The translations under genes and the position numbers were made by a program. The notes under the pieces were generated by a model. The model was not told the origin of the DNA and made no database searches. It was given only the letters and a program-made list of their open reading frames with translations. Positions 50,858-59,747 of a stretch of DNA of 64,000 nt are shown piece by piece; positions within the stretch are counted from its first letter, which is position 1, and every line of letters starts with the position of its first letter. Source of the DNA: DLAJ01 sp964655525 (lineage in GTDB: Bacteria; Bacillota; Clostridia; Lachnospirales; Lachnospiraceae); contig CAZZNE010000009.1 of NCBI GenBank assembly GCA_964655525.1, forward strand, positions 1 through 64,000, in the 5' to 3' direction.

Positions 50858-53227
50858 ATGAAAAAAAGTAAAGTAATCAAAACCTTATTTATTTTGGCGC
50901 TCCTGTTGACTGCAATGCTTACCGGCTGTGGGGACGCGCATAAGGATGATTTATTGCTGTATCTGAAATTCGATGAAGGCAGCGGGCTTATTGTCAAGGA
51001 TTCTTCCGGCAATCTGCCCGATACAGAAATGACATATGGTTTTGCCCATGCGGCATATATGGAAGACCAGGATCCTCAGTGGCGGGATAAGGGTATTAAA
51101 GGCGGCTGCCTTCTCTTTGACGGCAGCAATACCTATATTACATACAACAGGAAAGACATTACCGTGGAAGGCAGTGAGCTGACGGTCAGCGTCTGGATTG
51201 CGCCCAGAACCTTTGAATGGGACGATCCCCATGCCGCTGACAATGGCAATGATGCGCCGACCGGTATCATCAGTCAGTCCGACAAGGCAAATAATAAGGG
51301 TTTCCTTTTAGGCTATGAGCGTTTTGGCAGACTGACCTTTCAGGTAGGTACCGGAGATGAATGGCTGAGCGTGTGGACGAACGGCGATAACCTTAAGAAA
51401 TATGAGTGGAATCATGTGGCGGCGACCTTTGACGCGAAGGCAGGGGAAATGTGCCTTTATCTGAACGGCGAACTGGTCGCATCCCGGTCTGTTCCGCAGG
51501 GAGCTGAGATTGTCGGAGCCAGCGGAAAAACGCTGGCCATTGGCAGAAACATTGAGGGAGAGCGTTTAACGGCGGGATTTCTGAATGTTGCCAGTGGATA
51601 TATAGATGAAGTAAAAATGTACAGCGAGGGTCTTAGCGCGGAGGAGATTGCTAAGGAGTATCAATCCGTAACGGTACCGGAGATTGCTTTCTCCGAAATC
51701 TGGCTGCAAAATCTTCTGACGGGTGATTACACCCGACCGCAGTTCCATGGCGGACCTTATCAGTTTTGGATGAACGAACCTCACGCACCCGTTTATTATA
51801 ACGGAATGTATCATCTTTTCTATCAGGCCAATATGACGGGGTCATACTGGAGAAATATCTGTTGGGGGCATTTGGTCAGCACGGATATGGTGAACTGGAA
51901 ACCTGTGAAAGAGGCGATCACTCCGACCGAGGGAAGTGTGGTTCCGGATGGTGTGTGGTCCGGAGGCGCGGCGCTTGATGCCAATGGTGTGCCGCTTCTC
52001 TTCTTCACAGCGGGTAATGATGGTTTCCGGGATTATGACGGACTGATTTCCAACCAAAACATCGGCGTGGCATATCCCGCCGATCTTACGGACGCTGAGC
52101 TCACCGAATGGGTTATTTATGACAAGCTTGCCGTGATTCAGCAGAATGGACAGGGGCGCACCGGCGAGTTCCGCGATCCCCATATTTGGAAAGAGGGCGA
52201 TGTCTGGTGTATGCTCATATGCTCGGGTAGCACTGCTTCTACCGGTGGTTCTGCGCTTTTGTATACAACGGATACTCTTGAGTTGAAGGCTGACGGAACC
52301 ATTGACATGGATTGGCAATATAAGGGACCGGTCTATGAGATGGAAAATCAGTCCGCCTTGTATGGCACCTCATGGGAGCTGCCCATCATCCTGCCGGTTA
52401 CAAACGACGCCGGCACGATAACCAAATATTTCTTCTCCATCTCTCCGGCACCTGCAAGCATTGCCGACAATAAGGTATATTACTGGCTGGGAGATTTTGA
52501 TCTGGCGACTGGAAAATTTACACCGGATGAGAGCTTTGAAGGAGAACCGCATCTGCTGGATTACGGCGCCAACGTATTTACCGGTCCCAGCTGTCTGGTG
52601 GATCCGGTCAGCGGAAATATTTATATGTTCAGCATCATGCAGGATCAACGTGGAGCGGCGGAACAGGGAGCGTCGGGATGGGCGCATACGGTAGGACTTG
52701 CCAGAAGAATCTGGCTGAATGATGAGGGCACCGACCTTATGATGGAGCCGATCGAGGCGCTGCAGGGACTGGAGAAAGAGGTGCTCATCAACGAGACAAA
52801 TCTTACGCTGGAAGATGCGAACAGCCTGCTCGCCGGTCTGGACGAGGATATGCTGCATATAAAGCTTACCGTAGATATAAGCGGAGCCACGGAGTTTGGC
52901 ATAAATCTCAAACAGGGCGGCAAGTGGGATGCCACTACCTATACCTATGATGTCGCCGGAGAAACGATCGTGGGACGTACCGAGAACAAGGGCGAGGGCG
53001 CCAGTGTCAGTACGGTCAGCGGCGCTCTGCCGAATGACGACGGTACGATTTCCATAGAAATCTATGTTGACCGCTCATTGGTTGAGGCGTTCTTTAACGA
53101 TTACAAAGCAATCAGCATTCGGGCCTATACCGATGATCCTGACTCACATGCCATGAATCTCTTTGCGGAAGGCAGTGTAAGGATCGAGAGTCTCTATGTG
53201 GCATCCATGGGGTCTATCTTTGAATAA
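50858..53227 (+). CDS. Surface GH32 fructanase with an N-terminal LamG-like module
   Basis: A 789-residue lipoprotein (lipobox LTGC near residue 24). A LamG-like sandwich (about 30-270) is followed by a five-blade GH32 propeller and a C-terminal beta-sandwich. The GH32 motifs are modified: WMNEPHAP near 305 in place of the usual WMNDPNG, so the expected nucleophile Asp is Glu; RDP is intact as FRDPHIW near 443; and the acid/base Glu lies in TSWELP near 508 in place of WECP. The E-for-D change appears in a subset of these enzymes, so activity is not ruled out. It should release short fructans outside the cell. Confidence 0.88.
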   Translation: MKKSKVIKTLFILALLLTAMLTGCGDAHKDDLLLYLKFDEGSGLIVKDSSGNLPDTEMTYGFAHAAYMEDQDPQWRDKGIKGGCLLFDGSNTYITYNRKDITVEGSELTVSVWIAPRTFEWDDPHAADNGNDAPTGIISQSDKANNKGFLLGYERFGRLTFQVGTGDEWLSVWTNGDNLKKYEWNHVAATFDAKAGEMCLYLNGELVASRSVPQGAEIVGASGKTLAIGRNIEGERLTAGFLNVASGYIDEVKMYSEGLSAEEIAKEYQSVTVPEIAFSEIWLQNLLTGDYTRPQFHGGPYQFWMNEPHAPVYYNGMYHLFYQANMTGSYWRNICWGHLVSTDMVNWKPVKEAITPTEGSVVPDGVWSGGAALDANGVPLLFFTAGNDGFRDYDGLISNQNIGVAYPADLTDAELTEWVIYDKLAVIQQNGQGRTGEFRDPHIWKEGDVWCMLICSGSTASTGGSALLYTTDTLELKADGTIDMDWQYKGPVYEMENQSALYGTSWELPIILPVTNDAGTITKYFFSISPAPASIADNKVYYWLGDFDLATGKFTPDESFEGEPHLLDYGANVFTGPSCLVDPVSGNIYMFSIMQDQRGAAEQGASGWAHTVGLARRIWLNDEGTDLMMEPIEALQGLEKEVLINETNLTLEDANSLLAGLDEDMLHIKLTVDISGATEFGINLKQGGKWDATTYTYDVAGETIVGRTENKGEGASVSTVSGALPNDDGTISIEIYVDRSLVEAFFNDYKAISIRAYTDDPDSHAMNLFAEGSVRIESLYVASMGSIFE

Positions 53228-53264
53228 TATACGGATTTTTATGTAACTACGAACGAGTTTATGG

Positions 53265-53293
53265 CCTGAGAGGGACCGGAGTGTCCCCTCAGG
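53265..53293 (+). other. Hairpin ahead of the cytoplasmic GH32 gene
   Basis: CCTGA-GGGAC pairs with GTCCC-TCAGG (one small internal loop) around CGGAGT, ending four bases before the GGAGG site. No T run follows, so it may stabilise or segment the transcript, not end it. Confidence 0.5.
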
Positions 53294-53307
53294 TCTTGGA
53301 GGTTAAA

Positions 53308-54801
53308 ATGACGAGTCAGACATTGCGAGAAGCAAGAAAATATGAAGAAATGATGGAAGTTCATATTGCTCCTGAGGATAGACCTGTCTTTCATCTTTCT
53401 CCCAGAGTGGGGTGGATGAATGATCCGAATGGATTCTCCTATTATAAGGGAGAGTATCATCTGTTTTACCAGTATCACCCTTACGACTCTTTCTGGGGAC
53501 CCATGCATTGGGGGCATGCGGTGAGCAAGGATCTTCTGCACTGGGAATATTTGCCTGCGGCGTTGGCTCCGGATATGCCTTATGACAAGGATGGCTGCTT
53601 CTCCGGAAGCGCGGTGACACTTCCTGATGGGTCTCAGATGCTTCTTTATACCGGTGTGATGAGAGAACCGCAGGCGGACGGAAGCTTTCAGGACGTCCAG
53701 ACACAATGTATTGCAATCGGGGACGGCAGAGATTATGAAAAAATTTTAAATAATCCGGTGCTGACAGAAAAGGATCTGCCGGAGGGCGGCAGCAGATATG
53801 ATTTCCGCGATCCTAAGGTATGGCTGGGAGAAGATGGCGTTTACTATTGTGTGGTTGGCAACTGTACGGAGGATCATGACGGACAGATTTTGTTATACAG
53901 CAGCGCAGACGGAATCTGCTGGAAGTATGAGAGTATCCTAGCAAAAAATAACGGAAGATTTGGAAGAATGTGGGAATGTCCGGATTTTTTTGAGATGGAT
54001 GGAAAACATATGATCATAACCAGTCCTCAGGATATGCTGCCCGAAGGTTTCGAGTATCATAATGGAAACGGAACGCTGTGCCTGATCGGAAACTATGACC
54101 GGGAGACGAAGACGTTTCTGGAGGAACATGATCAGACGGTGGATTATGGAATTGATTTCTATGCACCGCAGACAATATTGACGCCCGACGGCAGACGGGT
54201 TATGATCGGATGGATGCAGAATTGGGATACCTGTAATATGCGCAGCCAGCCTAAGAACTGGTTTGGTCAAATGTCCCTTCCAAGAGAATTATCTTTCAGA
54301 AATGGGAGATTATATCAAAAACCTATCAGGGAGTTTGATGAACTCAGGTGTAATAGGGTGGAATACAAAGATGTGTTTGTAAACGGCCTTGTCAGACTGG
54401 ATGGGATAGAAGGAAGACTGGTTGATATGGAGCTTCGGATCCGTCCTGCAGACGCGGCGCAGATATTCCGGAAGTTTGCCCTGCGCTTTGCACAGGATAA
54501 AACGCATTACACCGCGATCAGTTTCCGTCCGATGGAATCCATATTGAAAGTGGACCGTAAATTCTCCGGTTCCAGAAGAGCGATCATTCATCAAAGACGT
54601 AGTCAGGTAAACCATGAGGAGGGGAAGTTGAAGCTGCGGGTCATCTTAGACCGTCTCAGCGTGGAGGTTTTTATAAACGACGGAGAACAGGTGATGACTG
54701 CCACAATTGATACCCCGCAGGATGCAAGAGAAATATCGTTTGTTGCGGAGGATGGAAATGTGATTGTTGATGTGGTAAAGTATGACATAAGCAGCAGGTA
54801 A
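53308..54801 (+). CDS. scrB: Cytoplasmic GH32 beta-fructosidase / sucrose-6-phosphate hydrolase type
   Basis: A 497-residue GH32 enzyme with all canonical motifs: WMNDPNG near 38-44 (nucleophile Asp), RDP near 168 and WECPDFF near 223 (acid/base Glu). A C-terminal beta-sandwich follows. No signal peptide, so it cuts imported fructo-oligosaccharides or sucrose. Start 53308 is set by GGAGG at 53298-53302; the codon at 53281 is inside a hairpin. The next gene is a fructokinase. Confidence 0.92.
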   Translation: MTSQTLREARKYEEMMEVHIAPEDRPVFHLSPRVGWMNDPNGFSYYKGEYHLFYQYHPYDSFWGPMHWGHAVSKDLLHWEYLPAALAPDMPYDKDGCFSGSAVTLPDGSQMLLYTGVMREPQADGSFQDVQTQCIAIGDGRDYEKILNNPVLTEKDLPEGGSRYDFRDPKVWLGEDGVYYCVVGNCTEDHDGQILLYSSADGICWKYESILAKNNGRFGRMWECPDFFEMDGKHMIITSPQDMLPEGFEYHNGNGTLCLIGNYDRETKTFLEEHDQTVDYGIDFYAPQTILTPDGRRVMIGWMQNWDTCNMRSQPKNWFGQMSLPRELSFRNGRLYQKPIREFDELRCNRVEYKDVFVNGLVRLDGIEGRLVDMELRIRPADAAQIFRKFALRFAQDKTHYTAISFRPMESILKVDRKFSGSRRAIIHQRRSQVNHEEGKLKLRVILDRLSVEVFINDGEQVMTATIDTPQDAREISFVAEDGNVIVDVVKYDISSR

Positions 54802-54859
54802 CGATTTTGAGAGAGCAGTCTGATCGTGAGCATGGCAAAGGGAAATGAAAGGAGCAGGT

Positions 54860-55828
54860 ATGAAAACAGTAGACGTGACCGCATTAGGAGAATTACTGAT
54901 TGATTTTACGGAAAACGGAGTGAGTGGACAGGGAAATCCGCTGTTTGAGGCCAATCCCGGCGGCGCGCCTTGCAACGTGTTGGCGATGTTGTCACGGATG
55001 GGGCATAAAACCGCTTTTATTGGAAAGGTTGGCAAAGACTTCTTCGGAGAACAGTTAAAAAACGCCATCCGGGAGGTGGGAATCAGCGCGGATTCCCTGC
55101 GGATGGACGAGAACGTTCATACGACATTGGCACTTGTGCATACCTTTCCGGATGGAGACAGGGACTTTTCTTTTTATCGGGAACCCGGCGCGGATATGAT
55201 GCTGACAGAGGAGGAAGTACCGGAGGAGCTCCTTGAAAATACGAAGATTTTTCACTTCGGAACGCTCTCGATGACCCATGAAGGGGTGCGTCAGGCAACG
55301 AAAAAGGCAATAGCGCTTGCTGAACGGTCCGGTGCATGGATTTCCTTTGATCCAAATTTAAGACCGCCTCTGTGGAAGAGCATGGAGGAGGCAAGAGAGC
55401 AGGTGCTGTATGGGCTGGCGCACTGCCATATCTTAAAAATTTCCGACAATGAGATTCAGTGGCTGACGGGAGAAGAAGATTATACGGCGGGCGTGAATTG
55501 GATTCGTGATCGGTTTGAAATTCCGCTGATCTTAGTGTCCATGGGCAAGGAAGGGAGCAGAGCTTACTATCAGGGCAGGATGGTGGAAGTAAAACCATAT
55601 CTTCGGGAGAATACCATTGAGACCACGGGCGCGGGAGATACGTTCTGCGGGTGTGTTCTGCATTATATCGTGGAGCACGGACTGAACGGTCTGACGGAGG
55701 AAGATTTGACTGAAATGTTGGATTTTGCCAACTGCGCGGCTTCTATTATCACTACGAGGAAAGGCGCCCTGCGGGTGATGCCTACTCGGGAAGAGATTGA
55801 GTGTGAGAGAAAGCGAAAACTGTTATAG
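54860..55828 (+). CDS. scrK: Fructokinase, PfkB family
   Basis: A 322-residue ribokinase-fold enzyme. The N-terminus has ALGELLIDF and the substrate loop NPGGAPCNV near 38-46; the catalytic stretch ETTGAGDTFCG near 258-268 includes the base Asp and the anion hole. It turns fructose from the GH32 enzymes into fructose 6-phosphate. AAAGGAGC sits before ATG 54860. It ends the operon at a strong terminator. Confidence 0.93.
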   Translation: MKTVDVTALGELLIDFTENGVSGQGNPLFEANPGGAPCNVLAMLSRMGHKTAFIGKVGKDFFGEQLKNAIREVGISADSLRMDENVHTTLALVHTFPDGDRDFSFYREPGADMMLTEEEVPEELLENTKIFHFGTLSMTHEGVRQATKKAIALAERSGAWISFDPNLRPPLWKSMEEAREQVLYGLAHCHILKISDNEIQWLTGEEDYTAGVNWIRDRFEIPLILVSMGKEGSRAYYQGRMVEVKPYLRENTIETTGAGDTFCGCVLHYIVEHGLNGLTEEDLTEMLDFANCAASIITTRKGALRVMPTREEIECERKRKLL

Positions 55829-55834
55829 ATGGAA

Positions 55835-55885
55835 GAAAAGAACCGCCATGACCGCACCGTGGGTACTGCTATGGTGGTTCTTTTC
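55835..55885. terminator. Bidirectional terminator after fructokinase
   Basis: GAAAAGAACC-CCAT pairs with ATGG-GGTTCTTTTC around a 21-base loop; it also ends the minus-strand small gene. Confidence 0.85.
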
Positions 55886-55906
55886 CATACCTTGATGAAA
55901 TGGTCG

Positions 55907-56125
55907 TTAAAACAGCTTTTTGATGCCGCCGAGCGCATCGGAAACTTTATCGACATTGATCTTGGATTTTACGCCGTCCACGATCTTTTTTACCGTATCA
56001 TCGGGGAGATCGACGCCCATCACGCTCTCCACGGTCTTGACAGGATCTTTTTGAAACTGCGCCATCAGCGTCTTGTCCTTTGTGATCTTTTCCACTGTGC
56101 TTGTAATTTGCTCTTTGATATCCAT
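55907..56125 (-). CDS. Small helical protein of 72 residues
   Basis: The peptide starts MDIKEQITSTVEKITKDKTL and includes FQKDPVKTVESVMGVDLPDD and a C-terminal GGIKKLF. It has no membrane segment. The DPVKxVE-xxGVDLPDD phrase and the Gly-Gly near the end resemble Nif11/NHLP-like leader or ACP-like small proteins, but no modifying enzymes lie nearby. GGAGCAG precedes the start. Its promoter (TTGTCA-17-TATAAT on the minus strand at 56198-56170) is close to consensus. Function unknown. Confidence 0.65.
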   Translation of the reverse strand: MDIKEQITSTVEKITKDKTLMAQFQKDPVKTVESVMGVDLPDDTVKKIVDGVKSKINVDKVSDALGGIKKLF

Positions 56126-56169
56126 ATGAATTCTGCTCCTTTTGAAAGAATTTGACATTGCTTGTGACA

Positions 56170-56198
56170 ATTATACATCGAATTGGGTGCAATGACAA
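56170..56198 (-). promoter_or_regulatory. Promoter of the 72-residue gene
   Basis: Minus strand TTGTCA (56198-56193), 17 bases, TATAAT (56175-56170). Confidence 0.65.
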
Positions 56199-56227
56199 AT
56201 AAATTCCCTGATTTTCACAAAAATAGC

Positions 56228-56256
56228 TTCAAATTCGGGATGTTTTATAGTACAAT
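56228..56256 (+). promoter_or_regulatory. Promoter of the chemotaxis-like regulator
   Basis: TTCAAA (56228-56233), 17 bases, TACAAT (56251-56256). Confidence 0.55.
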
Positions 56257-56323
56257 GTAAAAATAGACAAGGACGCCAGGATGCGGAGCGTCAGAAAAAA
56301 CCGCAAAGGGGGAAGGTGCCAAT

Positions 56324-57628
56324 ATGTTTAGTCAGTTGTTTGGCGCGTTTTTGCTCGAGCAAAACGTGATTACAAAGGATATGATGGATAGTGTATTAGC
56401 GGAGCAGACGGATGCGCGGGCAAAGCTGGGAACAATTGCCGTGGCAGCCGGTTATCTGACGAACGAGCAGGTGGAGGAAATTCACCTGCTGCAGGCGCAG
56501 CAGGATAAGCGCTTTGGTGATATTGCATTGGAGAAGGGTTATCTGACGATGAAGCAGCTCATGGAGCTCTTGGACCAGCAGGGCAATGCGTTCATGAAGT
56601 TCCTTCAGTTACTTGTGGAGAAGAATTGTGTTCCGGTTTCGGAGATCGACACCTATCTCTCGCAATTTCAGGAGACCAAAGGCTTTTCGGATCAGGACAT
56701 GAAGGCGCTCAAGAAAGATGACATCGATGCGATCGTTCCGGTATTCGCGTTTGCGGCGAAGCCGTTTGTGACGGATGTGACGGCGCTGGTGCTGAGGAAT
56801 ATCGCGCGTTTTATTACGATGGATTTTTATATTGACAGGATCCGCCGCGTGGAGGATTATGAGTATCATGCGCTCGCGGGGCAGAGGATTAACGGGGATT
56901 ATCAGGTTTGGCTTGCCTTTGTGGGAAAAGAAGATGACGAGGGGCTTTACACATTGGCGACGGGTTATGCAGGAGAGCAGGCGAGACGCAAAAAGGACAT
57001 TGCGTATGACGTCATCGGCGAATTTACGAATATATGCAGCGGATTGTTTGCATCCAGTTTGAGCGAAAAAGGAATTTTTATCGATATGGAGTCGCCGTTT
57101 GCCTATGAATCGCAGCAGATGAAAGGCAAGGGCTATATCGTGCCGATCTATCTGAAAGGCAAATTGCTGGAATTGTTTATTTCGGTCAATGAGGAGGTCG
57201 TTCCGGGAACCGTACCGTATAAGAAAAAGGTTGCAAAGCAAGCGGGAAGCGCGGTGACGGAGAACAGTAAAGGCACGATCATTATCGTGGATGATTCCAT
57301 GCTGATCCGTCATGCGTTGCGCGTGCTGGTGGAGAAGGCGGGCTATACGGTCGTTTGCGAGGCAGAAAACGGGGAAGAAGCGATCGAAGTCTATCAGAAA
57401 TACCATCCCGATATGATCTCGCTGGATATCACGATGCCTGTAATGGACGGCGTTGAGGCACTGCGCAGGATCAAAGAACTTGATCCTGCAGCCAATGTTG
57501 TGATGATCACGGCAGCGGGACAGCAGCAGAAGGTGATCGAGGCGATCAAGCTCGGCGCGTCGAAATTTATCGTAAAGCCGTTCAGCAGGGACGAGGTGCT
57601 TGATACCATTGCGGAAGTCATCCGATAG
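56324..57628 (+). CDS. Fusion of MshEN-like repeats, CheX/CheC-like domain and CheY receiver
   Basis: A 434-residue cytoplasmic protein. Residues 1-85 hold two copies of a short helical repeat (LGTIAVAAGYLTNEQV, then FGDIALEKGYLTMKQL) like the N-domain of type II secretion/type IV pilus ATPases (MshEN), which can bind cyclic di-GMP. Residues 120-300 look like a CheC/CheX phosphatase-type fold (DVIGEFTNICSGLFAS). The last 120 are a CheY receiver with IVDDSM, the phospho-acceptor in SLDITMP and Lys in VKPF. It could link cyclic di-GMP to chemotaxis or surface behaviour. Domain calls for the first two parts are tentative. Confidence 0.75.
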   Translation: MFSQLFGAFLLEQNVITKDMMDSVLAEQTDARAKLGTIAVAAGYLTNEQVEEIHLLQAQQDKRFGDIALEKGYLTMKQLMELLDQQGNAFMKFLQLLVEKNCVPVSEIDTYLSQFQETKGFSDQDMKALKKDDIDAIVPVFAFAAKPFVTDVTALVLRNIARFITMDFYIDRIRRVEDYEYHALAGQRINGDYQVWLAFVGKEDDEGLYTLATGYAGEQARRKKDIAYDVIGEFTNICSGLFASSLSEKGIFIDMESPFAYESQQMKGKGYIVPIYLKGKLLELFISVNEEVVPGTVPYKKKVAKQAGSAVTENSKGTIIIVDDSMLIRHALRVLVEKAGYTVVCEAENGEEAIEVYQKYHPDMISLDITMPVMDGVEALRRIKELDPAANVVMITAAGQQQKVIEAIKLGASKFIVKPFSRDEVLDTIAEVIR

Positions 57629-57665
57629 GATTGCGGACAAAACGCTGCGGAGGGAAAAACATTCT

Positions 57666-58808
57666 ATGTGGCTTTTGGGCGGAAACGTATATATTGCGGA
57701 GCAGGGGTTTTGCAAACGGAACCTTCTGCTCCGAAATGGTATTATAGAGCGGATTGTACCGCAGGGAGAGACGGTGGAGGAAGCGCGCCTGCATGACGTG
57801 GAAACGGTGGATGTGCAGGGCGCTACTATTTTGCCGGGACTTGTGGATATCCATTTTCACGGTTGCGCGGGACATGATTTTTGTGAAGGGACAAAGGAGG
57901 CGTTTGAAGCCATTGAGCGGTATGAGCTCCGTCACGGGATCACGGTCATATCGCCCGCGACAATGACGTTACCGGAAGAACGGCTGTGTAAGATCTGTGC
58001 CGAGGCAGCGGCATATGCGAAGGAAAGTGAGTGCTTAAAAGGGATTTATCTGGAAGGTCCTTTTCTATCGGAAGCCAAAAAAGGAGCGCAGAACAGTGCA
58101 TATCTGAGGCTCCCGGACATAGAGCTGCTGCGCGGACTGAATGCGAAGGCGGAAGGGCTGATCCGGATCGTAGCGATTGCGCCCGAGCGGGAGGGTGCGA
58201 TCGCGTGTATGGAAGCATGCGCGGAGCAATTTCGTTTTTCCGTGGCGCATACGACGGCGGACTATGCGACATGCGCCCGGGCGATGCAAACGGGCGCAAA
58301 GCAGGTGACGCATCTGTATAACGCGATGCCGCCGTTTACGCACAGGGAGCCGGGAGTGATCGGCGCGGCGTTTGATCATGGCGTGGACGTGGAATTGATC
58401 AGTGACGGCGTGCATGTGGAAGCGTGCGCGGTGCGTATGGCATTCCGGCTGTTTGGCGAGGAGCATGTCATCCTGATCAGCGACAGCATGATGGCGGCTG
58501 GAATGCCCGACGGCATGTATGAGCTTGGCGGGCAGGCGGTCACGGTGCGCGGAAAACGGGCGGTGCTTTCAGACGGTACGATCGCGGGAAGCGTGACCAA
58601 TCTGTATGACTGCATGGTGACGGCGATCCGCATGGGGATTCCGGCAGAGGCGGCGGTGCGCGCTGCGACAAGCAATCCGGCGGCGGCGCTCGGCATTGAC
58701 ACCGATTACGGAAGTATTGCGATCGGGAAAAGAGCGGATCTGCTTGTGGTGAATGATGACTGGGAACTGCAAAGGGTTTATAAGCACGGCAGGGAGGTGC
58801 GGCTGTGA
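57666..58808 (+). CDS. nagA: N-acetylglucosamine-6-phosphate deacetylase
   Basis: A 380-residue amidohydrolase. Signatures are DIHFHGCAGHDF (metal site) near residue 57, GPFLSEAKKGAQN near 126, HLYNAMPPFTHREPG near 216 and ISDSMMAAGMPDG near 270 with the catalytic Asp. It turns GlcNAc-6-P into GlcN-6-P. The start 57666 gives the family N-terminus (MWLLGGNVYI). nagB is not in the window. Confidence 0.92.
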   Translation: MWLLGGNVYIAEQGFCKRNLLLRNGIIERIVPQGETVEEARLHDVETVDVQGATILPGLVDIHFHGCAGHDFCEGTKEAFEAIERYELRHGITVISPATMTLPEERLCKICAEAAAYAKESECLKGIYLEGPFLSEAKKGAQNSAYLRLPDIELLRGLNAKAEGLIRIVAIAPEREGAIACMEACAEQFRFSVAHTTADYATCARAMQTGAKQVTHLYNAMPPFTHREPGVIGAAFDHGVDVELISDGVHVEACAVRMAFRLFGEEHVILISDSMMAAGMPDGMYELGGQAVTVRGKRAVLSDGTIAGSVTNLYDCMVTAIRMGIPAEAAVRAATSNPAAALGIDTDYGSIAIGKRADLLVVNDDWELQRVYKHGREVRL

Positions 58809-58850
58809 GGCATACCGCAGGGAAACGGCACGAAATAAGGAGGGGAACGA

Positions 58851-59747
58851 ATGGCAACCTATCTGGTTGACTTGGAAAATACGGGGCTGGCAGGGCTATC
58901 GGGCTTGGAGGAGCTGTCCGCAAAGGATAAGGTCATTGTTTTTTACGGGACGCGGACAGGCTCGATTGCGTTTGACAAGCATGTGGAGCTGACAAAGGCA
59001 AAGGCGGATGTTACCTACACGAAGACGGAGCGCGTGGCAAAAAATTATCTGGATTTTCAGCTTGTGACCTATCTCGGATACCTGATCGGAAGCGGGCAGG
59101 AGCGCGTATATTATATTATCAGTAAGGATAAGGGATACGACAGCTGTATCGAATTTTGGAGAAAGACAAATAAGCAGATTGCGATCACGCGCTGCGAATC
59201 GCTGCAAAAGCAAAAAACGGTGACGCAGACGGCGGCGCAGTCAGATGCGGGCAAAGGCGCACAGGCGGCAGCTGGCGAGCATGCGGATATGCAGAAGAAT
59301 CCGGCATCTGAACCGATGCAGGCAGATCCGTCCGTAAGCGGCGGCAAGCAGTCGAAGCAAAAGGCATCCGGCAAAACGTCATCAACCCCGAAAGCGTCCG
59401 GCAAGGAGGCGTCCGATCAGAAAGCATCCGATCAGAAAGCATCCGACAGGGAGGCATCCGATCAGAAGGCATCCGGGAAAAAGGCGCCTGATCAGAAAAA
59501 ATCTGAGAAACCGTCCCTGCCCGAGAGCATGAGAAAGAAAATCCGCAAGGCGGTTAAGGAAGAAGGACTTGAGGCCGGAAGCTATAAGTTTATCTATGAT
59601 TATGTTGTGAAATCTTCGGATAAGCAAAAATTAAATATCGCACTAGTTAAGCATTTTCAACAGGAGAAAGGAAACCGGCTGTACAAGGAGATTCTGGATG
59701 TATTTGCCGAATATCATAAGCAGATATCAGGCTGCGGTCAGGGATAG
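58851..59747 (+). CDS. PIN-like nuclease domain protein with an internal Lys/Ser/Asp repeat tract
   Basis: A 298-residue protein. The first 115 residues (YLVDLENTGLAGLSGLEEL, then DFQLVTYLGYLIG and IISKDKGYDSCIEFW) fit a PIN-like RNA nuclease, with acidic residues in DLEN, LDFQ and KDKGYD. A disordered linker of about 110 residues contains five near-exact copies of SDQKA-type five-residue units (59400-59490, 15-bp period). The last 75 residues are a helical domain. AAGGAGGGG before ATG. Substrate unknown. Confidence 0.75.
   Translation: MATYLVDLENTGLAGLSGLEELSAKDKVIVFYGTRTGSIAFDKHVELTKAKADVTYTKTERVAKNYLDFQLVTYLGYLIGSGQERVYYIISKDKGYDSCIEFWRKTNKQIAITRCESLQKQKTVTQTAAQSDAGKGAQAAAGEHADMQKNPASEPMQADPSVSGGKQSKQKASGKTSSTPKASGKEASDQKASDQKASDREASDQKASGKKAPDQKKSEKPSLPESMRKKIRKAVKEEGLEAGSYKFIYDYVVKSSDKQKLNIALVKHFQQEKGNRLYKEILDVFAEYHKQISGCGQG
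59395..59490 (+). repeat. 15-bp tandem repeat inside the PIN-like gene
   Basis: Units of the form GCATCCGATCAGAAA repeat about six times with small changes, encoding ASDQK/ASDRE/ASGKK steps. The copy number may vary by slippage in steps of five residues without changing frame. Confidence 0.75.

Noticed and set aside
53240..53300. Terminator between the two GH32 genes
   Set aside because: The hairpin is good but has no T run and ends at the ribosome site, so the genes are more likely co-transcribed.
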